This document shows positions 7,796 through 17,578 of a stretch of 64,000 nt of DNA, in pieces. Under the pieces are notes generated by a model. It saw only the letters and a list, made by a program, of their open reading frames with translations, did no database searches and was not told the DNA's origin. The stretch is from NCBI RefSeq assembly GCF_000374405.1, contig NZ_KB894251.1, forward strand, positions 1 through 64,000, given 5' to 3'. The DNA is from Riemerella columbina DSM 16469 (GTDB lineage: Bacteria; Bacteroidota; Bacteroidia; Flavobacteriales; Weeksellaceae). The stretch's first letter is position 1, and the number at the start of each line of letters is the position of its first letter. The position numbers were made by a program, and so were the translations under genes.

Positions 7796-10405
7796 TTATT
7801 GATTAAACTCTTCCGACTCTTCGTCTTCAATTTGTTTTTTTACTTCTTCATCTCCAAGGTTAATGACATTATCCCCTGTTTGAGGCGTTTCAGAAAACTC
7901 AGCATTTTTTACCTCGTCTGCTATGGCTTCTAAGCTTTCCTCGTCTTCTACTTCTTTTTCTGCCTCAATTTTTGCTACCGCAGCAATTTCATCGCTACCT
8001 TTAAGGTTGATTAATCTCACCCCTTGGGTATTTCTACCCATCACACGCATATTATCTACGGACATTCTAATGGCAACACCAGATTTATTGATAATCATTA
8101 AATCGTTACCATCAACCACCGATTGAATGGCAATAAGGTTACCCGTTTTTTCAGTGATATTTAAGGTAATTACCCCTTTACCACCACGGTTAGTAATTCG
8201 ATAATCTTCAACCGCAGTTCTCTTACCGTAGCCCTTTTCAGAGACTACCAATACAGACTCGTGTTCTATATCGTTTACAACTATCATACCAATTACCTCA
8301 TCGCTGTCCTCTAAGGAAATCCCTCTCACCCCGATAGAATTTCTACCTACGGCACGGGCTTTTTCCTCTGGGAAACGGATACATTTACCATTTTTAGTGG
8401 CAATCATAATTTCCGAGTTACCATTGGTTAATCTTGCTCCTAATAATTGGTCATCTTCTCTAATTTCTATCGCATTAATCCCATTAGTTCTCGGTCTGGA
8501 ATAAGCTTCTAGCGAGGTTTTCTTAATGGTACCATTCTTCGTAATCATTACCACATACATTTGCTGTACATAGTCTGCATCTTTTAGGTCGTTGGTACGG
8601 ATATAGGCTTTAATTTTATCATCTGCTTCGATGTTAATTAAGTTTTGAATCGCTCTACCTTTAGCCGTTTTAGACCCTTCTGGAATTTCAAACACTCTTA
8701 ACCAATAGCATTTTCCTTTTTCCGTAAAGAATAGCATATATTGGTGGTTGGTAGCCGAAACAATGTATTCTAAGAAGTCCTCATCTCTAGTCGATGCCGC
8801 ACGGTTTCCTACTCCACCTCTACTCTGAGTTTTGTATTCTGATAATAAAGTTCTTTTGATATATCCAGCGTGAGAAATAGTTAATACCACATCTTCATTC
8901 GGGATAAAGTCTTCAATAGACATCTCGCCACCAGAATAGTCAATAGCAGTTCTTCTTTCGTCGCCGTATTTTTCTTTAATTTCTAATAATTCATCTTTGA
9001 TGATTTCGTAGCGTCTTGCTTCATTATTTAAGATGTCTTCTAAATTGGCAATTAAATCCATAATGGCTTTGTACTCATCACGAATTTTATCCAACTCCAT
9101 TCCCGTTAGTCGGGCAAGTCTTAAATCTAATATCGCTTGGGCTTGGATTTCTGAAAGTTCAAATTCTTCCATTAAACCTTGCTTAGCTGCTTGAGGGTTT
9201 GCCGAGTGACGAATGATAGCAATCGCTTTATCCAAAGTATCTTGGGTGGCAATTACCTTCATAAATCCTTCTAAAATATGTGCACGCTCTTGGGCTTTTC
9301 TCAATTCATATTGAGTTCTGCGAATCACCACTTCGTGACGGTGTTCTACGAAATGAACAATAATATCCTTTAAGTTCAGTTGTTGCGGTCTACCCTTCAC
9401 CAATGCAATATTATTAACACTAAATGAAGTTTGAAGCGCTGTATATTTATAAAGTAGATTCAATACCACATTTGGAATAGCATCATTTTTAAGTTCAAAA
9501 ACAATACGCATTCCTCTTCTATCGGACTCATCACGAATTTCGTAGATGCCTGGGATTTTATCTTCTTTCACCAATTCCGAAGTTCTAGAAATCATATCTG
9601 CCTTATTTACTAAATAAGGTACTTCGGTAACGATAATGGCATTTCTATTACCTACTTCTTCAAAATTGACTTTACCTCTTAGCACAATACGCCCACGCCC
9701 AGTATGGAAGGCATCTCTTACGCCATCATAACCATAGATAATCCCCCCTGTTGGGAAATCTGGTGCGATGATGTGTTTCATCAACTCATCTATGGTAATT
9801 TCTTTGTTGTCGATATACGCACAGATAGCATCTACCGCTTCCGATAGATTATGTGGCGCCATATTGGTTGCCATACCTACTGCAATCCCCGATGCTCCAT
9901 TCACGAGTAGATTAGGAATTTTAGTTGGTAAAACCGTAGGTTCTTTTAAACTATCATCAAAGTTATTTTGAAAATCTACCGTTTCTTTATCTAAATCGGC
10001 AAGGATTTCATCGGATATTTTTTGAAGTCTTGCTTCGGTATATCTCATGGCTGCTGGTGGATCGCCGTCCATAGAACCAAAGTTACCTTGCCCATCTACT
10101 TGCATATAGCGTAAACTCCAAGGCTGTGCCATACGCACCATAGCATCATATACCGAACTATCGCCGTGTGGGTGGTACTTACCAAGTACATCCCCTACAA
10201 TTCTGGCAGATTTTAAATATTTTTTATTGGAAAAAACTCCTAATCCATACATCCCGTAGAGTACTCTTCTATGTACAGGTTTTAGTCCATCCCTTACATC
10301 TGGTAACGCACGAGAGACAATAACCGACATCGAGTAATCGATATAGGAAGATTTCATTTCATCAACAATGTTGATCGGTATCAACCTTTCTCCTTCTTTT
10401 TGCAT
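7796..10405 (-). CDS. gyrA: DNA gyrase subunit A
   Basis: 869 aa. Catalytic A subunit of gyrase; introduces negative supercoils with GyrB. The active-site tyrosine is Y122 in [10 protein letters not shown]. The quinolone-resistance region reads [10 protein letters not shown], with S83 and D87 at E. coli-numbered positions, so there is no classical resistance change. The GyrA box is present as QSRGGVG in the C-terminal pinwheel, which supports gyrase rather than topoisomerase IV. The C-terminal ~50 residues are acidic, as is common in the family. The 237 bases upstream contain the broken small gene's flank and presumably its promoter. Confidence 0.97.
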   Translation of the reverse strand: MQKEGERLIPINIVDEMKSSYIDYSMSVIVSRALPDVRDGLKPVHRRVLYGMYGLGVFSNKKYLKSARIVGDVLGKYHPHGDSSVYDAMVRMAQPWSLRYMQVDGQGNFGSMDGDPPAAMRYTEARLQKISDEILADLDKETVDFQNNFDDSLKEPTVLPTKIPNLLVNGASGIAVGMATNMAPHNLSEAVDAICAYIDNKEITIDELMKHIIAPDFPTGGIIYGYDGVRDAFHTGRGRIVLRGKVNFEEVGNRNAIIVTEVPYLVNKADMISRTSELVKEDKIPGIYEIRDESDRRGMRIVFELKNDAIPNVVLNLLYKYTALQTSFSVNNIALVKGRPQQLNLKDIIVHFVEHRHEVVIRRTQYELRKAQERAHILEGFMKVIATQDTLDKAIAIIRHSANPQAAKQGLMEEFELSEIQAQAILDLRLARLTGMELDKIRDEYKAIMDLIANLEDILNNEARRYEIIKDELLEIKEKYGDERRTAIDYSGGEMSIEDFIPNEDVVLTISHAGYIKRTLLSEYKTQSRGGVGNRAASTRDEDFLEYIVSATNHQYMLFFTEKGKCYWLRVFEIPEGSKTAKGRAIQNLINIEADDKIKAYIRTNDLKDADYVQQMYVVMITKNGTIKKTSLEAYSRPRTNGINAIEIREDDQLLGARLTNGNSEIMIATKNGKCIRFPEEKARAVGRNSIGVRGISLEDSDEVIGMIVVNDIEHESVLVVSEKGYGKRTAVEDYRITNRGGKGVITLNITEKTGNLIAIQSVVDGNDLMIINKSGVAIRMSVDNMRVMGRNTQGVRLINLKGSDEIAAVAKIEAEKEVEDEESLEAIADEVKNAEFSETPQTGDNVINLGDEEVKKQIEDEESEEFNQ

Positions 10406-10642
10406 AATTTGTTTATTATCTGAATATCAGTTAACTATTTAATTTGAAAATTCAATTTTATTAAAGGGCTAATTTACAAAAAAATACCGAGTAAATTCAT
10501 AAAAAATCGTTAAAATATTAGTTAATTAGAATAGCTTCTAACTCAAAATTCTATGATTAAAATTGATAGTTATGGATATATAACCCCTAATCTGACCTTT
10601 ATATGATACAATTTTTGAATATATTAATAAAAAAAATAAATT

Positions 10643-10960
10643 ATGAATGTAAATGATATTTACCATTACAAATCAGCTTCTGTAGCATTAGAATAACTCG
10701 AAAAAGCAGGATTTTCTAAAGACTATAACGAGCATGAAGAAGACATCATCGAGTCCAAAGATGCGTTTAAAATCCTACAAGTTTATAGATACGAAGGTAT
10801 GACCAACCCGGGTGATGAAAGTACGGTATACGGGATTGAAAACACTACAACCCATGAAAAAGGATTTTATATGGCGGGCAATAGTGCATTTGAAGATAAT
10901 GAAGCCGCTAAAGTATTATTAGATTTAGAAATCGCTTTAAAACAGCAATTGAATAAGTAA
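10643..10960 (+). pseudogene. Small conserved Bacteroidetes gene broken by a stop codon
   Basis: ATG at 10643 starts MNVNDIYHYKSASVALE, then TAA at 10694-10696, then the same frame continues intact for 88 codons (LEKAGFSKDYN...FKILQVYRYEGMTNPGDESTVYGI...ALKQQLNK) to TAA at 10958-10960. The whole, about 105 codons, resembles the small flavobacterial proteins often mislabelled 'phosphoribosylpyrophosphate synthetase', with the conserved VYRYEG and DPxDExTVY pattern. A single CAA-to-TAA change explains the break. No downstream ATG gives a complete protein. A sequencing error is possible. Confidence 0.75.
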
Positions 10961-10980
10961 GACAATCCACTTAAACATAA

Positions 10981-11010
10981 AAGAGAGCAATTAGCTTGCT
11001 CTCTTTTTTT
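10981..11010 (+). terminator. Terminator between pseudogene and eptA
   Basis: AAGAGAGCAA (10981-10990) pairs perfectly with TTGCTCTCTT (10996-11005), loop of 5, then T-run. It lies between convergent units. Confidence 0.8.
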
Positions 11011-12547
11011 ATTTATAAATATTCATCTCTTCCTTATAAATAGGGCTATCAATACCTAAAAAATGTAAAATACTATGAAACACATAGTTTTGAGTCAGCG
11101 TTTTTTCTGATTTTAATTGTTGGGCAGGGTCGGATACCCATACGATAAACGGAATTTCGTATTGCTCTTTGGGGGCAAGGCTCATCGGCAATCCGTGCAT
11201 ATAGAGGTTTTTCTCGCCGAGGGATTCGCCGTGGTCAGACACAAAAAGCATCGTGCTTTTATAGTCTTTGAGTTGCTTTAAATCTTCAATCAAAGTATGC
11301 AAAATATAGTCGGTATAGACAATGGTATTATCATACGCATTGATGAGTTCTTGCTGGGTACAATTGCTCAACTCCACACTGGTACAAACAGGCTGAAAGG
11401 TTTCGAACTTCGGTGGGTATTTCTGATTGTAAGCCGGTCCGTGACTGGTGCTGGTGTGGATAATGACTAAAATTTTATTCTTATCACTCGCCTCGATTTG
11501 TTCTTTGAGTCCTCTGAGTAAAACTTCGTCATATTCACAACCTTCGCCCTCACAATCCTTTGTTAAATCGCCTTTTTTGATGTATTTCTCGATATGAACA
11601 GGTGGCTCGCCCCAGTTGGAAGTTCGCCAAATGACTTCTACGCCCGTACGATTGAGGTAATTGGGTAGAATTTCGTACAAATCGCCCGTATTTTCGTGTT
11701 CCAAAATACACTTAACCCCTGCGGTGGTATAGGTAGCACACGATTCGGCATCGAAATGATAGAGGTTTTCTGTTTTAGAAAGTAGCGGATTGGTATTTTT
11801 CTCATAGCCATAGAGCGAGAAATTTTGTTTTCGAGCCGATTCGCCAATAACCAACACCACTACCGATTTCTCTTGATTTTTGATGGTGGCATCGGGCAAT
11901 GGTATCTCTTCTTGATTTTCTTGACTTTTATGGATATAAAACAAAGCGGTATTTACCGAATACGACCACGGCATCGCCAATCCGCCCAATTGTTTGGAGT
12001 TTTTATCAATCCAAAGCCAATTGGTAGCGTTTGCAAAGGCTAAAATCAGCATAAATAATACGGATAATGAAGTGGTAATTGCAAACTTTTTGAAAGTAGG
12101 TTTGTTAATCTTCGCTCTAAAAATATAAATGCTCGGCAAAATCCCCAAAAACAGCACATATAGTATCAATTTAAAAGAGAAAAAACTACTCGATTCCTCA
12201 TAATTGGTATTGAATACATTGCCGATCATACTCTCATCGATAATCACTCCGAAAGTATTAACAAAATAGACCGATAGCGCACTAATAATAAAGGTAAGCG
12301 ACAGCAAAACTTTGCTGACTCTTCGTGAGATATAGAAAAACAGATAGAATATGAAAAAGTTGGCAACCAACATCACGACCACCAAACTGATGATGAGTAA
12401 CACACCGCTAAAACTATTGTATTCTAAATTTTTAAATACAAATTTGAAAAACAGATAGTGAAAGAATAGAAAATTCAACACACTCATCAAAGCGGCGAAT
12501 TGCCACAATGAAAACTTATTTTTGGATATAAACTTTGGTAATTGCAT
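11009..12547 (-). CDS. eptA: Lipid A phosphoethanolamine transferase, EptA-like
   Basis: 512 aa. Transfers phosphoethanolamine from phosphatidylethanolamine to lipid A at the periplasmic face. There are about five N-terminal membrane segments (residues 15-200), then a sulfatase-fold domain: GESARKQNFSLYGY (~235-248), catalytic Thr about T272 in the SCATYTTAGVKC loop, and SDHGESLGE near the C terminus; metal ligands are as in EptA/MCR. Cys pairs typical of the family are present. Its start overlaps the end of the PAP2 gene by 32 bases, so they are translationally coupled. The acceptor position (1 or 4' phosphate) cannot be read from sequence. Confidence 0.88.
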   Translation of the reverse strand: MQLPKFISKNKFSLWQFAALMSVLNFLFFHYLFFKFVFKNLEYNSFSGVLLIISLVVVMLVANFFIFYLFFYISRRVSKVLLSLTFIISALSVYFVNTFGVIIDESMIGNVFNTNYEESSSFFSFKLILYVLFLGILPSIYIFRAKINKPTFKKFAITTSLSVLFMLILAFANATNWLWIDKNSKQLGGLAMPWSYSVNTALFYIHKSQENQEEIPLPDATIKNQEKSVVVLVIGESARKQNFSLYGYEKNTNPLLSKTENLYHFDAESCATYTTAGVKCILEHENTGDLYEILPNYLNRTGVEVIWRTSNWGEPPVHIEKYIKKGDLTKDCEGEGCEYDEVLLRGLKEQIEASDKNKILVIIHTSTSHGPAYNQKYPPKFETFQPVCTSVELSNCTQQELINAYDNTIVYTDYILHTLIEDLKQLKDYKSTMLFVSDHGESLGEKNLYMHGLPMSLAPKEQYEIPFIVWVSDPAQQLKSEKTLTQNYVFHSILHFLGIDSPIYKEEMNIYK

Positions 12548-13343
12548 ACAATGAATAGATTATACTTGCTATTGATAAATAAAAAATAAAGAGCGGTTCT
12601 TTTGTGATTTTGATGATTAAAACTACGATACTCCCTGCAAAAAGCGCCATAAAAATGGGGTGGTATTTCTTTTGCCCTACCCAATGCCATAATCGGTATT
12701 TTTGGGCTAAGATAATCCCTGATACCCCTGAAAAAAAACCGATAGAACTCCCTATCAACACATCTAATGGATAATGAGCGCCTACGGCAACTCTGGTAAG
12801 TGTTCCCTTAAATGCAAGTATAGGAATTAAAAGAAACCATATGATGCGGTACTTCTTTTTTTGGGGCGCAAAGGCAAACAACAGCACCGTAATGATTGTA
12901 AAAGTGGTAATAGAATGTCCTGAAGGTAAACTGGCATAGCCGACAATAGTCTTCCCTGCAATATGAAAGGTCGTAGGATCGAACATTTGGGCGGGTCTGG
13001 GTACATCAATAAATTCTTTTAAGGGTACGGAAAACGCCACCGAAACCAACAAACCAAAAATCAAGGCTTCCCATACTTTTGGGGCATAAATTACCAGAAG
13101 CGATAGGAAACTTAGGAATATTAAAGCATCTCCTATTTGGGTTAAATTGTATTGAAAAACCTCTGAATAGGCTAATTCATCATTCAAATAGAAAAATAAA
13201 TCCTTTTGAATTTCAACATAGCCCAAGGTACTTAATGCTCTATGACTCAGCAAAAAAACAACGATGAAAAGAACAATAAAAATTGGCAATAATAACCATT
13301 GCCAACTTAGTTTAGAAAAATTATTGATGACGCTATGGTTCAT
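12516..13343 (-). CDS. PAP2-family membrane phosphatase (LpxE-like candidate)
   Basis: 275 aa with about seven hydrophobic segments. The three PAP2 signatures are present: KEFIDVPRP (C1), SLPSGHS (C2) and TRVAVGAHYPLD (C3). They form the phosphatase site on the periplasmic side. PAP2 proteins dephosphorylate lipid A or undecaprenyl diphosphate. Gene overlap with eptA resembles the lpxE-eptA pair of Helicobacter and the mcr-pap2 pair, which suggests removal of a lipid A phosphate before phosphoethanolamine addition; that pairing is an inference. Confidence 0.82.
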   Translation of the reverse strand: MNHSVINNFSKLSWQWLLLPIFIVLFIVVFLLSHRALSTLGYVEIQKDLFFYLNDELAYSEVFQYNLTQIGDALIFLSFLSLLVIYAPKVWEALIFGLLVSVAFSVPLKEFIDVPRPAQMFDPTTFHIAGKTIVGYASLPSGHSITTFTIITVLLFAFAPQKKKYRIIWFLLIPILAFKGTLTRVAVGAHYPLDVLIGSSIGFFSGVSGIILAQKYRLWHWVGQKKYHPIFMALFAGSIVVLIIKITKEPLFIFYLSIASIIYSLYAITKVYIQK

Positions 13344-13372
13344 AGAATGATGACTATGGTTTACAATTTAAA

Positions 13373-14305
13373 CTATAACATCTTAAGGTTGTTTACCTCT
13401 AATTCGGTAAGGATACGCCAATGTCCGCGTTTGATATTTTTTTTGGTTAATCCCGCGAACATCACGCGGTCTAGTGCTTCCACCTCGTAGCCTAAGCGTT
13501 GGAAAATTCTACGAATTACACGATTCCACCCAATATGAATCTCTATCCCAATTTCGTTTTTTGGACGCCCCTCGATATAAGAAATGCTATCCACTTGGGC
13601 AATGCCTTCTTCCAAACGGATGCCTTCTGCTATGGTCTCCATATCTTCTCTAGATAATTTTTTATCTAAAGTTACTTGGTAAATTTTCTTAATATTGAAC
13701 GATGGGTGCGTTAGTTTTTTCGTCATATGCCCATCATTTGTTAGTAAAATAACACCTGTGGTTTGCCTATCCAATCGTCCCACAGGGAAAATCCTATAAG
13801 GCGACGCATTTGCCGTAAGATCGGTTACGGTTTTTCTGGCTTTGTCGTCTTTAGTAGTAGAAATATAGCCTTTAGGTTTATTTAGTAAAACATAAACGGG
13901 TTTTTCTGGTGTTAAATTTTGATTATCAAAAGTTACTTTATCCGTTTTCTGAACTTGATAACCCATTTCGGTAATAACTTTTCCATTAACTTCTACCAAA
14001 CCTTGTGCAATGAGTTCATCTGCCTCTCTCCTACTACAAATTCCAGAGTTGGCGATATATTTATTAAGCCTAATGGTATCTTTAGGTTGCTGCACCAGCT
14101 TGTTAATTCTTCGTTTCTGAACAAATGATTTCACTCTATCTTCCGAAGAAGCATCAAAGGTTCTACCGCGGCGGTCGCCCTTCACATACTTTTCTCTAGA
14201 GTCAAAATCTTTGCCCCCAAACTTTGAGCCACGCGTATTGCCTTTTCCTCCTCTTTTTTGATTTGACCTTCCTCTGTCTGAAAAATTTTTGCGATGTCTG
14301 CTCAT
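13373..14305 (-). CDS. RsuA/RluB-family rRNA pseudouridine synthase
   Basis: 310 aa. Isomerises a uridine in rRNA. The N-terminal ~75 residues are Arg/Lys/Gly-rich and probably a disordered RNA-binding tail. An S4 domain follows (IRLNKYIANSGICSRREAD, ~78-96). The catalytic Asp is D179 in VGRLDRQTTG, followed by LLTNDG and a KIYQVTL strand. The RluB type, acting on 23S rRNA, is likely from length and architecture but not certain. It has its own promoter at 14323-14330. Confidence 0.87.
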   Translation of the reverse strand: MSRHRKNFSDRGRSNQKRGGKGNTRGSKFGGKDFDSREKYVKGDRRGRTFDASSEDRVKSFVQKRRINKLVQQPKDTIRLNKYIANSGICSRREADELIAQGLVEVNGKVITEMGYQVQKTDKVTFDNQNLTPEKPVYVLLNKPKGYISTTKDDKARKTVTDLTANASPYRIFPVGRLDRQTTGVILLTNDGHMTKKLTHPSFNIKKIYQVTLDKKLSREDMETIAEGIRLEEGIAQVDSISYIEGRPKNEIGIEIHIGWNRVIRRIFQRLGYEVEALDRVMFAGLTKKNIKRGHWRILTELEVNNLKML

Positions 14306-14322
14306 ATTTTATTATTTTTTTG

Positions 14323-14330
14323 CAAAGGTA
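14323..14330 (-). promoter_or_regulatory. -7 box of the pseudouridine synthase gene
   Basis: Minus strand reads TACCTTTG, matching the Bacteroidetes TAnnTTTG consensus, 18 bases before the start codon. Confidence 0.6.
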
Positions 14331-14382
14331 CGATTTTTAAATCTTAAAGTTTGTTTAGCGTTTACTTAAATGAAATAAAAGA

Positions 14383-15327
14383 TTAGAACATCTTATTTTC
14401 CTCTGCTTCTTCCATTAATTTAAGATAAGTCATATAACGACTTTCCAAAATATCGCCCTCTTCTACTGCCTTTATCACGGCGCATTTAGGCTCATTAAGG
14501 TGCATACAATTATGAAATTTACATTCTGTTTTAGTTCTAAATATTTCAGGGAAATAATGCTGAATTTCTTCTCGGCTTACCTCTATCATCGCAAATTCCC
14601 TTACCCCAGGTGTGTCTATCACACTACCGCCGAAATTCCAAAAATGCATCTGTGCAAAAGTAGTGGTATGTTTACCTTTTAAATGAACTTCCGATACCTC
14701 CCCCGTTCTTAGGTTAAGTCCAGGTTGTAACGCATTTACCAATGTCGATTTTCCACTACCCGAATGTCCAAAAAATACCGATATTTTATCTTTTAAAATA
14801 GATTTTAATTCATCTAAATTCAATTCAGAATAGGCAGAAATCATTAAAGTATCATAACCGATGGCTTCGTATAGCGTGGCTAAGGCTTGAATGTATTCTA
14901 TATCCTCATCGGAAAGGAGGTCGGCTTTATTAAATAAAATTAATGGCTTGATGTTATACGCTTCACAACACGCTAAAAAGCGGTCTAGAAATCCCAATGA
15001 AGTTTCTGGATTTTTGAGGGTAAATAGAAAGCACGCCAAATCAATATTAGACGCGATGATATGGGCTTCTTTGGATAAATTAACCGACTTTCTAATTAAA
15101 TAATTTTTTCTTGGTTTTATTTTGGTAATCCACGCAATATCATCTGTTTCCAGCTGAAATTCCACCCAATCACCCACTGCCAAAGGGTTGGTTAAGCGTG
15201 TTTTTTGAAGTTTAAATTTTCCACGAATCCGAGCCTCATAAAAAGTTCCACTCTGCTTTTCTTGAACCTGATACCAACTTCCCGTAGATTTTGTAATTAA
15301 CCCTTGTAAAATAGCCTTGTTACTCAT
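14383..15327 (-). CDS. rsgA: Ribosome small-subunit-dependent GTPase
   Basis: 314 aa. Circularly permuted GTPase that helps mature the 30S subunit. OB domain first (about 1-75), then G4 NKAD (~133) before G1 GHSGSGKST (~187) and G3 DTPG, i.e. the permuted order. The C-terminal zinc motif is C-x4-H-x-C...C (CKFHNCMHLNEPKC). Its start overlaps the end of the mutase gene by 8 bases, so it sits in a minus-strand operon with it. Confidence 0.95.
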   Translation of the reverse strand: MSNKAILQGLITKSTGSWYQVQEKQSGTFYEARIRGKFKLQKTRLTNPLAVGDWVEFQLETDDIAWITKIKPRKNYLIRKSVNLSKEAHIIASNIDLACFLFTLKNPETSLGFLDRFLACCEAYNIKPLILFNKADLLSDEDIEYIQALATLYEAIGYDTLMISAYSELNLDELKSILKDKISVFFGHSGSGKSTLVNALQPGLNLRTGEVSEVHLKGKHTTTFAQMHFWNFGGSVIDTPGVREFAMIEVSREEIQHYFPEIFRTKTECKFHNCMHLNEPKCAVIKAVEEGDILESRYMTYLKLMEEAEENKMF

Positions 15328-16480
15328 AGATTTCAGAAAGTCTAACCGGTTGAATTTTAGATTTTGAGTAGAGCGATTCTACCGATTGGGTTGGTTCTAA
15401 TTTTGGATATAGATTAGCGCCAATTAATTGGATATCGCCACGCTCCACCGCTAAATGTTCTTCTATAGCGTGTTCGTAAATCTCATTTTGTAGCTCGCCA
15501 GATTTCATCATTTCGATATATCCACCCTTCTCTTCCATTTCCATAAACAATTGCCAAGCGTTGGACGCCAATTGTTCAGTCACAGATTCTACAAAATAAC
15601 TACCGCCCATAGCATCTTCAAATACATTAATGATACTTTCATAGGCCAATACCACATTCTGTTTAAAGGCGATTTCTTGGGATAGTGGTGTACTTTGCTG
15701 AACATCATAATCATTGGCAAATACCGCATCGGCACCGCCAATCATTGCGGAAGTCAATTCTAAAGTCGAACGAATCAGATTATTTTCTTTATCGTGAATG
15801 GTTTTATTTCGCATAGAAGTTTCCGCAAAAATATAAGGGACTAAATCCTGCTGATATTCTTTAGAAAACTGGTTGAATAATAGTTTAAACGCTCTAATTT
15901 TGGCAATTTCAAAAAAATAGTTGCTTCCAACTGCCATTCTAAAAATGATTTTCGGTAAAATATCTTTATCAAAAACCTCCACTAATTCTTTAGCCTTAGC
16001 TAGTGCAATTGCTAATTGCTGAACCAAACTTGCTCCAGAATTTTGATGCCATGCCACATCAATTCCTAAAGTTCTTTTAAAATTTTTATTTAATAATTGT
16101 TTGCCCGCCTCAATATCTATCTCTCCATCTTCATTAAAAATATCAACCAATGAGATATATTGATTATCCTCTTGAACAGCAATAGACAGAGCCAATGCTA
16201 AATCATCAAAAAAAAGCGTTTTCTCACTTAAGACGACTGGGTTTTCAATAAAGAATGCATAAGCGTAGTCCTCTAAACTATCTTGGAATGCGGCAACTAA
16301 ATGCGTGCTCTCTTCCACTTTGGATAATGGTGCAACCGATGGCGTCTGCGTACTATCATAATAAGGTTTTACCTCTATCCCTTCTAAGTTGGTATTTTCT
16401 AAAACCGAATAGATATCCTCGGTTTTGAATTGTTTTTTTACGATGGATTCCCAATCCTCTAAACTGATTTTTTTAAACAT
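15320..16480 (-). CDS. mutA: Methylmalonyl-CoA mutase small (beta) subunit
   Basis: 386 aa. Non-catalytic partner of the B12-dependent mutase that interconverts succinyl-CoA and methylmalonyl-CoA. The TIM-barrel part shows GIDVAWHQNSGASLVQQLA and FRMAVGSNYFFEIAKIRAF, and DAMGGSYFVESVTE near the end. It lacks the C-terminal cobalamin-binding domain of the large subunit, as expected. The large subunit gene is not in the window. The spacing to the neighbours (9 bases and an overlap of 8) indicates an operon with ftsB-like and rsgA. Confidence 0.87.
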   Translation of the reverse strand: MFKKISLEDWESIVKKQFKTEDIYSVLENTNLEGIEVKPYYDSTQTPSVAPLSKVEESTHLVAAFQDSLEDYAYAFFIENPVVLSEKTLFFDDLALALSIAVQEDNQYISLVDIFNEDGEIDIEAGKQLLNKNFKRTLGIDVAWHQNSGASLVQQLAIALAKAKELVEVFDKDILPKIIFRMAVGSNYFFEIAKIRAFKLLFNQFSKEYQQDLVPYIFAETSMRNKTIHDKENNLIRSTLELTSAMIGGADAVFANDYDVQQSTPLSQEIAFKQNVVLAYESIINVFEDAMGGSYFVESVTEQLASNAWQLFMEMEEKGGYIEMMKSGELQNEIYEHAIEEHLAVERGDIQLIGANLYPKLEPTQSVESLYSKSKIQPVRLSEIYE

Positions 16481-16489
16481 AGTCCATAC

Positions 16490-16834
16490 CTATTTTGCTG
16501 ATGTACTGTCCACTACCAAAATAAAAATTTCTTCGTTTGGGCGTTTCATAAAGTAGTTTTCTCTAGCGAATTTTTCTTTTTCGCCTTTATTGTCCATCAG
16601 CTTTTTGTAGAAATCGTTGTTTTTTTCGTACTCTTGTTTATAATACACCAACTGACTTTCATATTTTTTGATTTCTCCATTCAATTCATTAATGACTAGA
16701 AAGGAATTATTATCAAAGAAAGTCATCCACACAAAGAAAAATAAAATGGTAATCACATAGCGGTTAAGCACATAAGTCCTAAACCATTTTACTTTTGGGC
16801 GGTCTTTTTCGATATTTTTTATTAGGTTTTTCAT
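16490..16834 (-). CDS. FtsB/DivIC-family septum protein
   Basis: 114 aa. Short cytoplasmic N terminus, one membrane segment (about 28-45, VITILFFFVWMTFFD), then a periplasmic coiled coil (ELNGEIKKYESQLVYYKQEYEKN) and an ARENYFMKRPNEEIF motif typical of FtsB/DivIC. Acts in the divisome with FtsL/FtsQ. In an operon between udk and the mutase subunit. Confidence 0.85.
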   Translation of the reverse strand: MKNLIKNIEKDRPKVKWFRTYVLNRYVITILFFFVWMTFFDNNSFLVINELNGEIKKYESQLVYYKQEYEKNNDFYKKLMDNKGEKEKFARENYFMKRPNEEIFILVVDSTSAK

Positions 16835-16856
16835 AATGGCTATGCTAAATCTCTCC

Positions 16857-17477
16857 CTATTCTTTATGCTTTTTCAATGAATTATTAATCACCGTCGTGA
16901 GGAAATCTATCGCCACAGGATTTTGCTTCATATTAGGAATAATGATATCCGCATGATTTTTAGACGGTTCTATAAATTCTTGATGCATCGGCTTAAGTGT
17001 AGTTTGATAGCGATATAAAACTTCTTCTAAATCCCTACCCCGCTCTTGGGTATCTCTTTTAATTCGGCGAATGAGACGCTCATCAGAATCTGCATGAACA
17101 AAGAGTTTAACATCAAATTCTTTTAACAGCTCTTTATCTGTAAGTACCAAAATTCCCTCAACAATTAAAACCCTTTTAGGCTCTACGGTTACAAAATCGC
17201 CTGTTCTGGAATGGGTGACAAAAGAGTAAATTGGTTGTTCTATACTTTCGTTATTTTTAAGGGCTTTTACATGTTTTCTCAGCAAATCAAAATCGATGGA
17301 CTTGGGATGGTCATAATTTAGCCCTTCTCGTTCTGCCATTGTAAGGTTTTGATTATCATGATAGTAATTATCTTGGGACAATACATTTACTCCCTTATCA
17401 CTAAGATTTTTAAGAATTTTGTTAACGACAGTGGTCTTACCAGAACCCGTACCACCTGCAATACCAATAACAAGCAT
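16857..17477 (-). CDS. udk: Uridine kinase
   Basis: 206 aa from ATG 17477 (MLVIGIAGGTGSGKTT); a longer frame adds nine residues that overlap the promoter. Phosphorylates uridine and cytidine in pyrimidine salvage. The P-loop is GGTGSGKTT (~7-15). The uridine-binding region (NYYHD, NYDHPKSIDFD) and RRIKRDTQERGRD lid are present. Length is normal for the family. Confidence 0.93.
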   Translation of the reverse strand: MLVIGIAGGTGSGKTTVVNKILKNLSDKGVNVLSQDNYYHDNQNLTMAEREGLNYDHPKSIDFDLLRKHVKALKNNESIEQPIYSFVTHSRTGDFVTVEPKRVLIVEGILVLTDKELLKEFDVKLFVHADSDERLIRRIKRDTQERGRDLEEVLYRYQTTLKPMHQEFIEPSKNHADIIIPNMKQNPVAIDFLTTVINNSLKKHKE

Positions 17478-17491
17478 AAGTATAGTTTTTA

Positions 17492-17499
17492 CAAAGATA
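17492..17499 (-). promoter_or_regulatory. -7 box of udk operon
   Basis: Minus strand TATCTTTG (TAnnTTTG), 14 bases before the udk ATG. This favours the start at 17477 over the longer frame. Confidence 0.6.
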
Positions 17500-17522
17500 A
17501 ACAATCTGAAAGAAAAAACAAC

Positions 17523-17560
17523 AAAAAAGCCGTTTCAAAACTTATTGAAACAGCTTTTTT
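17523..17560 (-). terminator. Terminator of etfBA
   Basis: Bases 17523-17538 pair with 17545-17560 (16 pairs, one G-U on the minus strand); followed on that strand by a T-rich run, right after the etfA stop. Confidence 0.8.
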
Positions 17561-17578
17561 TAATAAGGACAATAATAA

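Noticed and set aside
10123-10170. Quinolone-resistance change in gyrA
   Set aside because: Ser and Asp are present at positions 83 and 87.
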